Shown here: piece by piece, positions 15,548-24,078 of the stretch
Layout of the letters: every line of letters starts with the position of its first letter
How positions within the stretch are numbered: position 1 is the stretch's first letter
Source of the DNA: Clostridia bacterium
GTDB taxonomy: Bacteria; Bacillota; Clostridia; Oscillospirales; Acutalibacteraceae
Reading direction: 5' to 3'
Assembly: GCA_017380615.1 (NCBI GenBank)
Contig: JAFODQ010000078.1
Coordinates: 1 to 37,114, forward strand
DNA: 37,114 bases
The notes under the pieces: model-generated
What the model saw: the letters and a program-made list of their open reading frames with translations, nothing else
Databases searched by the model: none
Told to the model about the DNA's origin: nothing
Translations under genes and position numbers: made by a program

Positions 15548-16426
15548 TCAGAAGTTTGTTAAAACGACCTTTCTGCAAGCCTTTTCAGTGGGAAAATCAA
15601 AGATAAGCCAACCGTATTTCTCCCCTGAATAAAGATCTGCTTTAAGGAATTTTTTCAGTATATGCTTTGAACATTTTTTTGGTGAATGTAGAATGTTTGC
15701 GCAGGACAAAAAGCTTATGAAAACACCCTCATCGCAAGGGCACTCTTCAAGAGTCGGAAAAACTGCATTTGCCCACTTTTTTCCGGGCGAAAGCTTGTAC
15801 CAATCCTGAATGTAAACGGGAGTTCCCTCTGTTTCATCACGGCGCACCATGACAGAAACAAGGTGTGTTTTTCCTATATATTTTCCTTGGTCGGGCCACC
15901 CTGAAAAGTTGAGTCCGGTGTTGAAATCATCATAGGCTTCATTCTCATTGTCAACACAGAATCTGTTGAAGAAAACTGCTTTTCCACGGACCTCTTCAAG
16001 AGTGGGAATTCTATTTTCCGTGTACCAGAAATCCCCATCAAGATAGTTGTCAAAAAGTGTGTCAAATGTGACCTCGGAGGGCTCTCCGTGGTCACATTTT
16101 ATGCTTAAAATTATTGTTTCTGAAGGGTTTGCCTTAAGGAACATTCTGCACTCTGAAAGCACATCCTCAAGCATGAGAAAAGCCTTATCTGATGCGGTTT
16201 TGAAGCACTTTGCAGCATCGTGTACAAGGCGGAGTCTGTCACCTGTTTTCTCCACTCTCAGGTCAAGAAATCTCACGCCGATGCTGAGCTGCTCAAGGAC
16301 ACTGAGCTCCTGACAGCGGGCAAAGTGAGAAAACTCACAAAAGCGCGTTGCGCTGTCGTGAGTGCCGGGAATATTTATTTCGGAAATAAGGGTATCTCCG
16401 GGTATGTTTTTCATCCAATCGTTCAA
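15548..16426 (-). CDS. PI-PLC X-domain protein (phosphatidylinositol phospholipase C-like)
   Basis: The 292-residue protein matches bacterial PI-PLC: the first catalytic histidine is in INIPGTHDS (His23, Asp24), the RFLDLRVE strand gives Asp55 and Arg57, and the second histidine is His69 (RLRLVHDAAKCF). These match the residues used by the Bacillus enzyme for cleavage of inositol phosphodiesters via a cyclic intermediate. There is no signal peptide or membrane segment, unlike secreted relatives, so it is likely cytoplasmic. The start is TTG 16426 with GAGGAG eight bases upstream. It is sandwiched 13 bases from both the initiating sugar transferase and the AI-2E permease. The true substrate is unknown. 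Confidence 0.85.
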   Translation of the reverse strand: MNDWMKNIPGDTLISEINIPGTHDSATRFCEFSHFARCQELSVLEQLSIGVRFLDLRVEKTGDRLRLVHDAAKCFKTASDKAFLMLEDVLSECRMFLKANPSETIILSIKCDHGEPSEVTFDTLFDNYLDGDFWYTENRIPTLEEVRGKAVFFNRFCVDNENEAYDDFNTGLNFSGWPDQGKYIGKTHLVSVMVRRDETEGTPVYIQDWYKLSPGKKWANAVFPTLEECPCDEGVFISFLSCANILHSPKKCSKHILKKFLKADLYSGEKYGWLIFDFPTEKACRKVVLTNF

Positions 16427-16439
16427 GAGAAAAACTCCT

Positions 16440-17105
16440 CTATTTAAAGATTAGAGCAACCGTGCCAAAAAGGATTTTCAGGTCACCCGAAAGGGAGCGC
16501 GTTTCGATATACTGAACATCATAAACAATCTTTTCTTCCGGCTTGAGCTCACAGCTGTTGACCTGGGCAAGTCCGGTAAGACCGGGAGTCACAAGCAATC
16601 TGTGACGGAAGCCGTGAATGTATTTTTCGAACTCATCATAGAAGCATTGTCTTTCGGGTCGGGGACCGACAAGAGTCATTTTTCCCGTGAAGACACACCA
16701 GAGCTGAGGAAGCTCGTCAATAAAGCTTTTTCGCAGGAATCTGCCAATGGGTGTAAGGCGTGGATCATCATCGCCGATGCTCCACTGAGCACCCTCTGCC
16801 TCGGAGTCCTCAATCATTGTACGGAATTTTATTATCTTGAAGGGCTTACCGTCTTTGCCAAGACGCTCCTGCAGATAAATCGCAGGACCCTTGGATGTGA
16901 GCCTGACAAGAATGCCGATAATCACCATAGGGATAAGCAACACGCAAAGGCCAATGAAGGATGCAACAATATCGAAGGCTCTCTTTACTGCCTTGTAAAC
17001 GAAGCCACCGTTGATTTTTCGTGGCTTGTCAATGAAATATTCCTTATCCGGAGTGTATGGGAGGATTACATTCGGGCGATTCTTTTCTTTTGAAATTTCT
17101 GCCAC
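16440..17105 (-). CDS. Initiating undecaprenyl-phosphate sugar-1-phosphate transferase (short, PglC-type)
   Basis: The 221-residue protein is the bacterial sugar transferase domain alone. It has one N-terminal hydrophobic helix (about 43-69) with the mid-helix proline of re-entrant monotopic enzymes, FRTM (94-97), the catalytic Asp130-Glu131 (SFIDELPQ), GPRPE (147-151) and PGLTGLAQV (174-182). It would move a sugar-1-phosphate from UDP-sugar to undecaprenyl phosphate, starting each repeat unit of the neighbouring polysaccharide. GTG 17105 is preferred over TTG 17108 by its seven-base spacing from GAGG. It is divergent from the main operon and co-directional with the PLC-like gene. The sugar is not readable; a UDP-HexNAc derivative is likely. 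Confidence 0.93.
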   Translation of the reverse strand: MAEISKEKNRPNVILPYTPDKEYFIDKPRKINGGFVYKAVKRAFDIVASFIGLCVLLIPMVIIGILVRLTSKGPAIYLQERLGKDGKPFKIIKFRTMIEDSEAEGAQWSIGDDDPRLTPIGRFLRKSFIDELPQLWCVFTGKMTLVGPRPERQCFYDEFEKYIHGFRHRLLVTPGLTGLAQVNSCELKPEEKIVYDVQYIETRSLSGDLKILFGTVALIFK

Positions 17106-17161
17106 CAAAATACCTCGTGTATGAAAAATTTGCTATGTGAAGAGCACATAACTTCATCATA

Positions 17162-17190
17162 ATTTTAATATAGAAATGTTAATTTGTCAA
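17162..17190 (-). promoter_or_regulatory. Sigma-A promoter for the sugar transferase - PLC - permease unit
   Basis: On the minus strand a perfect TTGACA (17185-17190) and TAAAAT (17162-17167) are 17 bases apart. The start is expected near 17155. The roughly 50-base leader contains a 6-bp TATGTG/CACATA stem at 17134-17150 of unknown meaning. Confidence 0.8.
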
Positions 17191-17282
17191 TAAAGATAGC
17201 CAGGTGCTCAGATGTTGGCAAATCGTGTATAAATTTGGCGAAAATGTCAGTTATTCTCACTGTATGAAAGCTTCTTTAATGC

Positions 17283-17311
17283 TTGATTTTTATTTTAATA
17301 TATGATAATAT
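17283..17311 (+). promoter_or_regulatory. Sigma-A promoter for the polysaccharide operon
   Basis: TTGATT (17283-17288) and TAATAT (17306-17311) are 17 bases apart with TGA before the -10 box. Transcription would start near 17318, about 70 bases before the first gene. No further promoter of this quality was noticed in the almost gapless 19.5 kb downstream. Confidence 0.7.
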
Positions 17312-17387
17312 AAAAACCATATAATGCCGAATTATGCGCACAGGTAAAATTTCTTGAAGCTGAAAAAGATTATTAAGAGGTGTGAAA

Positions 17388-19349
17388 ATGCTTAAGTCGA
17401 TAGTAGCTTTTCTCAAAAAAAATATAAAGACGATTATGGTAGTTGCAGACATTGTGGGTGTGCTTGTTGCCTTCCTTATGGCAAGCTATCTCAAGTTTGA
17501 TGCACCAACCTTGTTTGATGCATGGTTTGCAAAGAATATGTACTATATTCTCGGTGTTGACCTTACAGCAACACTTCTTTGCTTCCTTATCTCCAAGGTT
17601 TACAAAACTCTCTGGCAGTATCTGATTGTCACAGACTATGTGAGGCTTGTCAAGGCGTATTTAATCAGTAAGCTCATAACATGTGGCTGCTTCTTCTACA
17701 TCTGGACAAACCTTGTTTACGGAATCAAATATACACGTTCATTTTTCAGCTGGATGATTATTTACGGCTTCATCAGCTTCTCGTTTTTCATTATCAACAG
17801 ATTGAGTGTTTTTGTGGGCTACAGAGAGTGGCGTAAGATTCTTGCAGCCAAAAACAATGAAGCCCCCGGAAGCAGAACAAAGGTTATGATTATCGGCGCA
17901 GGTAATGCAGCCTTCAGACTCATCACTGAGCTTAACAGACCGAAGATGGCAGCAAAGTACAACATTGTTGCTCTTCTGGATGACAACAAGAGAAAGCACG
18001 GAGAATACCTCGGTGGTATTCAGATTCGTGGTGGCAGAGACAAAATCATTGAAACTGCAGCAGCTCTTGATGTGGATGAAATCTTCTTTGCTGTGCCATC
18101 TGCGTCAGAGGTAACAAAGAAGGAAATTCTTAAAATATGCAGTGAGACAGGCTGTGTGCTTAAGACACTTCCCGATATCACCCAGATGGACAATGCAGAG
18201 AATATGAGTGCAAAGCTCCGTAAGGTTGATTATACAGACCTTCTCGGCAGAGAGCAGATCAAGCCCGACCTGACAAAGGTGTTTGAGCTTCTTAAAGGAA
18301 AAACAGTGTTTGTTTCAGGTGGCGGCGGCTCCATTGGCAGTGAGCTTGTAAGGCAGATTGCTGCAAGTGGTGTTACAAAGACAATAATAATTTTCGATAT
18401 CGCAGAAAATGGTGCATACGATATTCAGCAGGAAATCAGGCGCAAATATCCTGATGTTGACCTTAAGGTGCTTATCGGTTCAATCAGAGACAAGAAGAGA
18501 CTTGCAGAGATTTTCAGTGAATATAAGCCACAGATTGTTTACCACGCGGCTGCACACAAGCACGTGCCCCTTATGGAAGACAGCCCCAAGGAGGCTGTGA
18601 AGAACAATGTGTTCGGTACACAGAATCTTGCTTCCACAGCAGATGCCTTCGGTGTGGAAAGATTCGTTATGATTTCCACAGACAAGGCTGTTAACCCAAC
18701 AAATGTTATGGGTGCCACAAAGCGTATCTGCGAAATGATTGTTCAGTCCTATGACAAGAAGTCTGAAACAGATTTCGTTGCTGTGCGCTTCGGTAATGTG
18801 CTCGGCTCAAACGGAAGCGTTATCCCGCTTTTCAGGGAGCAGATTGAAAACGGTGGTCCCGTTACTGTTACACATCCCGATATTATCCGTTACTTTATGC
18901 TTATTCCCGAGGCTGTGTCCCTTGTGCTTCAGGCAGGTGCTTATGCAAAGGGCGGAGAGATATTCATCCTTGATATGGGCTCTCCGGTTAAAATCAAGGA
19001 GCTTGCAGAAAACCTTATCAGACTTGCAGGCTACACACCCGGTGTGGATATTGAAATCAAATATACAGGTCTTCGTGACGGTGAAAAGCTTTATGAGGAG
19101 CTTCTTATCAGCGAAGAGGGTATAAGAAAAACAGAAAATGACCTTATTTATATTGCCAAGCCGACAGAGTTTGATTCAGAAAAGCTCTTTGAAGCAATAA
19201 GCCACACAAGAGAAATTATTGAAGGTGCATCTGCTTTGGAGATTGTTGATATCGTCAAGGAGCTTGTGCCAACCTTCAATCCGAACAATGAAAGCTTCAG
19301 GTTTCACCGAGATGAAAAGGAAGAGACACAGGAAACAGTTACCGTTTAA
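17388..19349 (+). CDS. Membrane NDP-HexNAc 4,6-dehydratase (PglF/CapD/FlaA1 long form)
   Basis: The protein of about 653 residues has four N-terminal membrane segments, a CoA-binding-like Rossmann region (KVMIIGAGNAAFRL) and a C-terminal SDR domain with the NAD loop GGGGSIG (311-317). Catalytic residues are Thr431-Asp432-Lys433 (STDKAVNP) and Met441/Lys445 in the YxxxK position; Met in place of Tyr is known in PglF-type enzymes. It converts UDP-GlcNAc to the 4-keto-6-deoxy sugar. No matching aminotransferase or reductase for a D-QuiNAc/D-FucNAc or bacillosamine product is visible nearby. ATG 17388 is chosen over GTG 17382 because AAGAGG is seven bases upstream. It is the first gene of the operon. 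Confidence 0.92.
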   Translation: MLKSIVAFLKKNIKTIMVVADIVGVLVAFLMASYLKFDAPTLFDAWFAKNMYYILGVDLTATLLCFLISKVYKTLWQYLIVTDYVRLVKAYLISKLITCGCFFYIWTNLVYGIKYTRSFFSWMIIYGFISFSFFIINRLSVFVGYREWRKILAAKNNEAPGSRTKVMIIGAGNAAFRLITELNRPKMAAKYNIVALLDDNKRKHGEYLGGIQIRGGRDKIIETAAALDVDEIFFAVPSASEVTKKEILKICSETGCVLKTLPDITQMDNAENMSAKLRKVDYTDLLGREQIKPDLTKVFELLKGKTVFVSGGGGSIGSELVRQIAASGVTKTIIIFDIAENGAYDIQQEIRRKYPDVDLKVLIGSIRDKKRLAEIFSEYKPQIVYHAAAHKHVPLMEDSPKEAVKNNVFGTQNLASTADAFGVERFVMISTDKAVNPTNVMGATKRICEMIVQSYDKKSETDFVAVRFGNVLGSNGSVIPLFREQIENGGPVTVTHPDIIRYFMLIPEAVSLVLQAGAYAKGGEIFILDMGSPVKIKELAENLIRLAGYTPGVDIEIKYTGLRDGEKLYEELLISEEGIRKTENDLIYIAKPTEFDSEKLFEAISHTREIIEGASALEIVDIVKELVPTFNPNNESFRFHRDEKEETQETVTV

Positions 19350-19378
19350 AACACCAACGCCCAAGGAGGTAATGCTCA

Positions 19379-20590
19379 ATGAAAATTTTATATATTACCT
19401 CCGATGGCTTTGATACTCCAAGCCCAAACAACCAGATGGCAGAGGTTATGCTGAATGATTTTCTGGATAACGGATATCAGGTGCACCTGATTGAGAGCCA
19501 CCGTACGGGAAGGTTTGAGGATATTCCCGAATCTCTTCAGGGCAAGGAGGGCTTTACCTGCGATATTGTGAATCGCAAGGTTTTTGACAGAAACAGGTTT
19601 ATCAAAAGATATATCAACGATGTGATGTATGCCTTCAGCGCAATGAAGCGTTGGAGAAAAATAAAGGATGCAGATGTTTGTTATCTTCAGTCTAATCCCA
19701 CAATCCTTTTTCCCTTGCTTCTGCTGAAAATCTTTACGCGTCTTCCGGTGCTGTATTGCATATATGATGTGTGGCCGGGCCATGCTCACGAAATAGGCGT
19801 TGTGAAAAATAAATTCCTTTATAATATTTTCCGTTTACTCAATAAGCCCTGCTACAAAATGGCAGATGCCATAACGGTTATGTCTGAGGATATGAAGAAA
19901 ACTGTTGTGGGTGAGGGTGCAAGACCGGACAAGGTGCACATTGTTTACCCTTGGTATGATGAAAAAACAGCAAGAGAGATTGCGCCCGAGGAAAACAGAT
20001 TTATCAAAAAATTCAATCTTGATACAGAGAAATTTTCCGTGCTCTTTGCAGGCACTGTGGGCTATGTTTTCCACAGCGAAACAGTGCTTGAGCTTGCAAA
20101 GAGGCTTAAGTGTCAGGAGAATATTGTCATCCGTATTGTTGGTGAGGGTAATCTCCTTGAAAGGTTTAAGCACCAGGTAAGTGAGCAGGGGCTGGATAAC
20201 ATTGAGCTTTATCCTCTTCAGCCCGTTGAGCTTGTGCCCGATGTTTACTCCTCCGGGGATGTGTGCCTCATACCTCTTTGCAAAACTGTTATTGCAAACG
20301 GAGTTCCCAGCAAGGCACCCATACTTATGGCATGCAACAGAGTGATTGTGAATTCTGTGGATATAAACTCATATTACGCAAACACCTTTATTGAAAATGA
20401 GCTTGGCGTGTGCGTGGATATCGGAGACTATGACACCCTTGCAAAAGAGATTCTTGATTTATACCGGTCTCCCGAAAGAAGAGAGCGCTATACAAGAAAC
20501 GCTGCAGCATATTGCAGAGAGCATTTCTCAAGTGGTGCAAACACACGAAGGTTTATGGATATTTTTGAAAAGATAGGAAGAGGAAAATGA
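19379..20590 (+). CDS. Glycosyltransferase, GT4-like (GT-B fold)
   Basis: The 403-residue protein has the two Rossmann halves of GT-B enzymes. The N-terminal half starts MKILYITSDGFDTPSP and contains YDVWPGHAHEIG near 135-147; the C-terminal half starts at LFAGTVGY near 220. The usual E-x7-E nucleotide-sugar motif is replaced by a GVPSKAPILMAC segment, as in WbuB-like transferases that act on FucNAc-containing units. It is cytoplasmic or membrane-associated. AAGGAGG precedes ATG by nine bases, and the stop overlaps the next start by four bases (ATGA). Donor and acceptor are not known. Confidence 0.85.
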   Translation: MKILYITSDGFDTPSPNNQMAEVMLNDFLDNGYQVHLIESHRTGRFEDIPESLQGKEGFTCDIVNRKVFDRNRFIKRYINDVMYAFSAMKRWRKIKDADVCYLQSNPTILFPLLLLKIFTRLPVLYCIYDVWPGHAHEIGVVKNKFLYNIFRLLNKPCYKMADAITVMSEDMKKTVVGEGARPDKVHIVYPWYDEKTAREIAPEENRFIKKFNLDTEKFSVLFAGTVGYVFHSETVLELAKRLKCQENIVIRIVGEGNLLERFKHQVSEQGLDNIELYPLQPVELVPDVYSSGDVCLIPLCKTVIANGVPSKAPILMACNRVIVNSVDINSYYANTFIENELGVCVDIGDYDTLAKEILDLYRSPERRERYTRNAAAYCREHFSSGANTRRFMDIFEKIGRGK

Positions 20591-21681
20591 AGATTCTTAT
20601 AATGGGCTTCGGCAAAATCAAATTTATGCCGTACTTAAATTTCTATCTTGATAATATTGATAAAGAGAAGCATGAGGTTCATCTTCTCTATTGGAACAGA
20701 GACCTTAAGCACGAGGACACCTCCCACCTTGACGGCATCACTCTTCATGAGTTCAGGCGCCTTCAGGAGGATGATGTCCCCAAGGGCGAGAAGCTTGGCA
20801 GCTTTGCTGAGTACAGAAGGTTTGCTCTCGGAGTTCTTAAAGGTGAAGGCTTTGATTTTGTTATCATAATGCACTCTCTCACAGGAATTGTGGTCGAGGA
20901 TTATATAGTGCGTCACTTCAGGGACAGATTTGTTTTTGATTTCCGTGATGTGACCTTTGAAAATATTCTTCCCTTTAAGGTGGCGGTTGGTTCTCTTGTG
21001 AGAAATTCAGCGCTGACCTTTGTCAGCAGTGATATTTTCAGAATTTATCTTCCTCAGGAGAAAAACAATATCCTCACAATTCACAACACAAGCGTGAAAG
21101 AGGCTGATTTCACAGGCAGCCAAAAGCAGAAGGGGAAAATCAGAATAGGCTTCTGGGGCTTCATAAGAGATAAGAGGCTCAACGAGAGGGTTATAAGCTG
21201 TCTCGGGGACGATTCCCGTTTTGAGCTTCACTTCTACGGAAGAGAGCAGGATGTGGCACTTGGGCTGAAGGCATTTGTTCAGGAGAGAGGATTTCAGAAC
21301 ATCTTCTTTCATGGAGAATATGCTCCCGAGGAAAAGAAGAGCATTATAGAAAACACAGATCTGATTCACAATATTTATGACGACAAGGGCGCAATGCTTG
21401 CTGTGGGAAATAAATATTACGATGGCGTTTATTACGGTAAGCCTCAGCTTTGCATGGAGGGCTCGTTTATGAGTGTGCTGTGCAAGGGAAGGGGCACAGG
21501 TTTTTCCTGTAACCCATACAAGGAAGGCTTTGCCGACAAAATATATGAGCTTTACAATCAGCTTGATTATGAACAGCTCAAGAGAAATTGTGCAGGCGTT
21601 GTGGCTGAGGTTTCAGCGCAGCAGGAGAGAAATGCTGCTGTGCTGACAGAGGTGCTTGCAAAAAAAGAGGTAGTTGGATGA
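20587..21681 (+). CDS. Probable GT-B fold glycosyltransferase
   Basis: The 364-residue protein is not clearly recognised. It begins like a GT-B transferase (MKILIMGFGKIKFMPYLNFYL), has a middle FDFRDVTFENILPF segment, a second-domain strand at IRIGFWGFIRDKRLNERVI (about 180-198), and ends in a C-terminal helix. It lacks a clear E-x7-E motif. Close packing (four-base overlaps with both neighbours, each a glycosyltransferase) strongly suggests a role in the same repeat unit. No membrane segment is seen. Confidence 0.65.
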   Translation: MKILIMGFGKIKFMPYLNFYLDNIDKEKHEVHLLYWNRDLKHEDTSHLDGITLHEFRRLQEDDVPKGEKLGSFAEYRRFALGVLKGEGFDFVIIMHSLTGIVVEDYIVRHFRDRFVFDFRDVTFENILPFKVAVGSLVRNSALTFVSSDIFRIYLPQEKNNILTIHNTSVKEADFTGSQKQKGKIRIGFWGFIRDKRLNERVISCLGDDSRFELHFYGREQDVALGLKAFVQERGFQNIFFHGEYAPEEKKSIIENTDLIHNIYDDKGAMLAVGNKYYDGVYYGKPQLCMEGSFMSVLCKGRGTGFSCNPYKEGFADKIYELYNQLDYEQLKRNCAGVVAEVSAQQERNAAVLTEVLAKKEVVG

Positions 21682-22760
21682 GTAAAATTGCTATACTCGG
21701 CAATCTGGAGATGGGACTTCTCCTGTTTCGCCGGGAAATAATTGAAGGTCTTGTAAGGGAAGGACACCAGGTCTATGCTGTTTCCCCTGAGGATGGCTAC
21801 ACAGCACAGCTTGAAGAGCTTGGCTGCAAGGTTTGTCATGTTAATCTTTCAAGACACGGAATGAATCCTCTGAGTGAGCTTAAGCTTATGATGGCTTATG
21901 TTAAGCTTTTCAAAAAGCTCAAGCCTGATATGGTGTTTTCATTTTCAATAAAGCCAAATCTTTATGGTGGAATGGCGTGCAGACTTTTAAAGATTCCCTG
22001 CGTGCCGAACATAACAGGTCTCGGCGTTGCACTGCAGAATGACACCACGGTAAGAAAGGTGCTTCTTGCAGGCTACAAGGTAGCCCTTAAAAAGAGCCCT
22101 GTGGTGTTTTTCCAGAATTCTGCAAACCTGAATTTCTTCCGTGAGAAGGGCATTGTTAAGGATAATTTTATTCTTCTTCCCGGCTCAGGCGTAAATCTTC
22201 AGAGAAATTGCTTTGAGGAATATCCGGAGGATGATGGTGTTACCAGCTTCCTTTTTCTTGGCAGAATAATGAGAGACAAGGGCGTAAGAGAATATATTGA
22301 GGCTTCAAAGCTCATAAAGGAAAAATATCCTCACACGCGCTTCATAATGGTGGGAGAGCTTGAGAAGGACTATGCAGAAGAGTTCGAAAGGCTTGATGCA
22401 CAGAGCTTTGTGGAGCTTTACGAGAAAACAGACGATCCTCACAGCTTTATTACCCGTGCAGATGCTGTGGTTGTGCCATCGTATCACGAGGGAATGTCAA
22501 ATGTTTCCCTTGAAGCAGCGGCAGCAGGAAGACCAATTATCTCATCAAGAATTCACGGCTGTATGGAGGTTGTGGATGATGGAGTCAACGGCTTCAGCTT
22601 CACTGTGAAGGACGAAAAGGCTCTGGCTCAGGTAATGGAGAAATTCATTGAGCTTCCTCATTCTGCAAAAGAGCAGATGGGCAAAGAGGGCAGAAAAAAG
22701 GTCGAAAGGGAATTTGATCGTCAGCGCGTTGTTGATGAATATATAAAAATTGCAAGGTGA
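21678..22760 (+). CDS. Glycosyltransferase family 4 (PglA/CapM-like)
   Basis: The 360-residue protein opens with KIAILGNLEMGLLLFRREII and has FSIKPNLYGGMACRLLKIP followed by NITGLG, features of the PglA/CapM-like GT4 group that add the second HexNAc to a lipid-linked sugar. The C-terminal half shows FLGRIMRDKGVREYIEA and the E-x7-E motif in PSYHEGMSNVSLEAAAAG. The group assignment points to an early step after the initiating transferase. It overlaps the previous gene by four bases and the dehydrogenase follows at once. Confidence 0.9.
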   Translation: MSKIAILGNLEMGLLLFRREIIEGLVREGHQVYAVSPEDGYTAQLEELGCKVCHVNLSRHGMNPLSELKLMMAYVKLFKKLKPDMVFSFSIKPNLYGGMACRLLKIPCVPNITGLGVALQNDTTVRKVLLAGYKVALKKSPVVFFQNSANLNFFREKGIVKDNFILLPGSGVNLQRNCFEEYPEDDGVTSFLFLGRIMRDKGVREYIEASKLIKEKYPHTRFIMVGELEKDYAEEFERLDAQSFVELYEKTDDPHSFITRADAVVVPSYHEGMSNVSLEAAAAGRPIISSRIHGCMEVVDDGVNGFSFTVKDEKALAQVMEKFIELPHSAKEQMGKEGRKKVEREFDRQRVVDEYIKIAR

Positions 22761-22765
22761 ACACA

Positions 22766-24076
22766 ATGAGTTTGTACAGTAAGATTGTTGAAAAGAAGGA
22801 AAAGATTTCTCTTGTTGGTCTTGGCTATGTAGGAATGCCCATTGCCATTGCATTTGCAAGAAAGGTTGAAGTTATCGGCTTTGACCTTAACGAGAAGAAA
22901 ATTGAAACATATAAGGCAGGTATTGATCCCACAAACGAGGTGGGAGATGATGTTATTAAAGCAACCACAGTTGAATTCACTGCAGACGAGACACGTCTGA
23001 GAGATGCAAAATTCCACATCGTTGCTGTGCCCACACCTGTTAACAGCGACCACACACCCGACCTTACACCTGTGGAGGGTGCAAGCAGGATTGTGGGCAG
23101 AAACCTTACAAAGGGCTCGATTGTTGTTTATGAATCAACAGTTTATCCCGGAGTTACAGAGGAAATCTGCATCCCCATTCTTGAAAAGGAATCAGGTCTT
23201 AAGTGTGGTGTGGATTTCAAGGTTGGTTATTCTCCCGAAAGAATAAACCCCGGTGACAAGGTGCACCGTCTTGAAACAATTGTCAAAATTGTTTCCGGTA
23301 TGGATGAAGAGTCTCTTGAGGAAATTGCAAGGGTTTATGAGCTTGTTGTTGAGGCAGGCGTGCACAGAGCAAGCTGTATCAAGGTTGCAGAGGCTGCAAA
23401 GGTTATCGAAAACAGCCAGCGCGATATCAACATTGCATTTATGAATGAGCTTTCAATCATTTTCAACAAAATGAATATTGACACAAAGGCTGTCCTTGAG
23501 GCTGCAGGCACGAAGTGGAATTTCCTTAAATTCTATCCCGGTCTTGTGGGTGGACATTGTATCGGCGTTGACCCATACTACCTTACATACAAGGCAGAGG
23601 ATATGGGATATCACAGCCAGGTTATCCTTGCAGGACGCAGAATAAATGACGATATGGGCAAGTATGTTGCCGAGAATATTGTAAAGAGCCTCATCAAGGC
23701 AAACAAGAACGTTAACAGTGCAAGGGTTGCCATTCTTGGCTTCACCTTCAAGGAGAATTGCCCCGATACAAGAAACACAAAGGTTTACGATATTGTTGAG
23801 GAGCTTCGTGAATATGGCATTGAGCCTGTTGTTGCAGACCCTGCGGCAGATGCTGCCGAGGCAAAGCAGCTTTACGGCATTGAGTTTTGTGATATTGATG
23901 AAATCAGGGATATGGATGCTGTTGTGGTTGCAGTTGCACACGATTGCTTTGCAGATCTCACACAATCAGATATTGAGAAGCACTTTGCAGAGGGCAAAAG
24001 GGTGCTTGTTGATATCAAGGGTATTTACAACAGAGAGGAATATGAGGCTGCTGACTACATCTATTGGAGATTATAA
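22766..24076 (+). CDS. tviB: UDP-N-acetylhexosamine 6-dehydrogenase (TviB/WbpO-type)
   Basis: The 436-residue protein belongs to the UDP-glucose/UDP-HexNAc dehydrogenase family. The NAD fold is LVGLGYVGMPIAIAFA, and the catalytic cysteine is Cys265 in GGHCIGVDPYYL. The stretch TNEVGDD and the C-terminal layout resemble TviB/WbpO, which oxidise C6 of UDP-GlcNAc or UDP-GalNAc to the uronic acid. The next gene is a TviC/WbpP-like 4-epimerase, the same pairing as in the Vi antigen and P. aeruginosa O6 loci, so UDP-GalNAcA is the likely product. ATG 22766 behind AAGGTG is preferred over GTG 22757, which overlaps that box. Confidence 0.9.
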   Translation: MSLYSKIVEKKEKISLVGLGYVGMPIAIAFARKVEVIGFDLNEKKIETYKAGIDPTNEVGDDVIKATTVEFTADETRLRDAKFHIVAVPTPVNSDHTPDLTPVEGASRIVGRNLTKGSIVVYESTVYPGVTEEICIPILEKESGLKCGVDFKVGYSPERINPGDKVHRLETIVKIVSGMDEESLEEIARVYELVVEAGVHRASCIKVAEAAKVIENSQRDINIAFMNELSIIFNKMNIDTKAVLEAAGTKWNFLKFYPGLVGGHCIGVDPYYLTYKAEDMGYHSQVILAGRRINDDMGKYVAENIVKSLIKANKNVNSARVAILGFTFKENCPDTRNTKVYDIVEELREYGIEPVVADPAADAAEAKQLYGIEFCDIDEIRDMDAVVVAVAHDCFADLTQSDIEKHFAEGKRVLVDIKGIYNREEYEAADYIYWRL

Positions 24077-24078
24077 TT

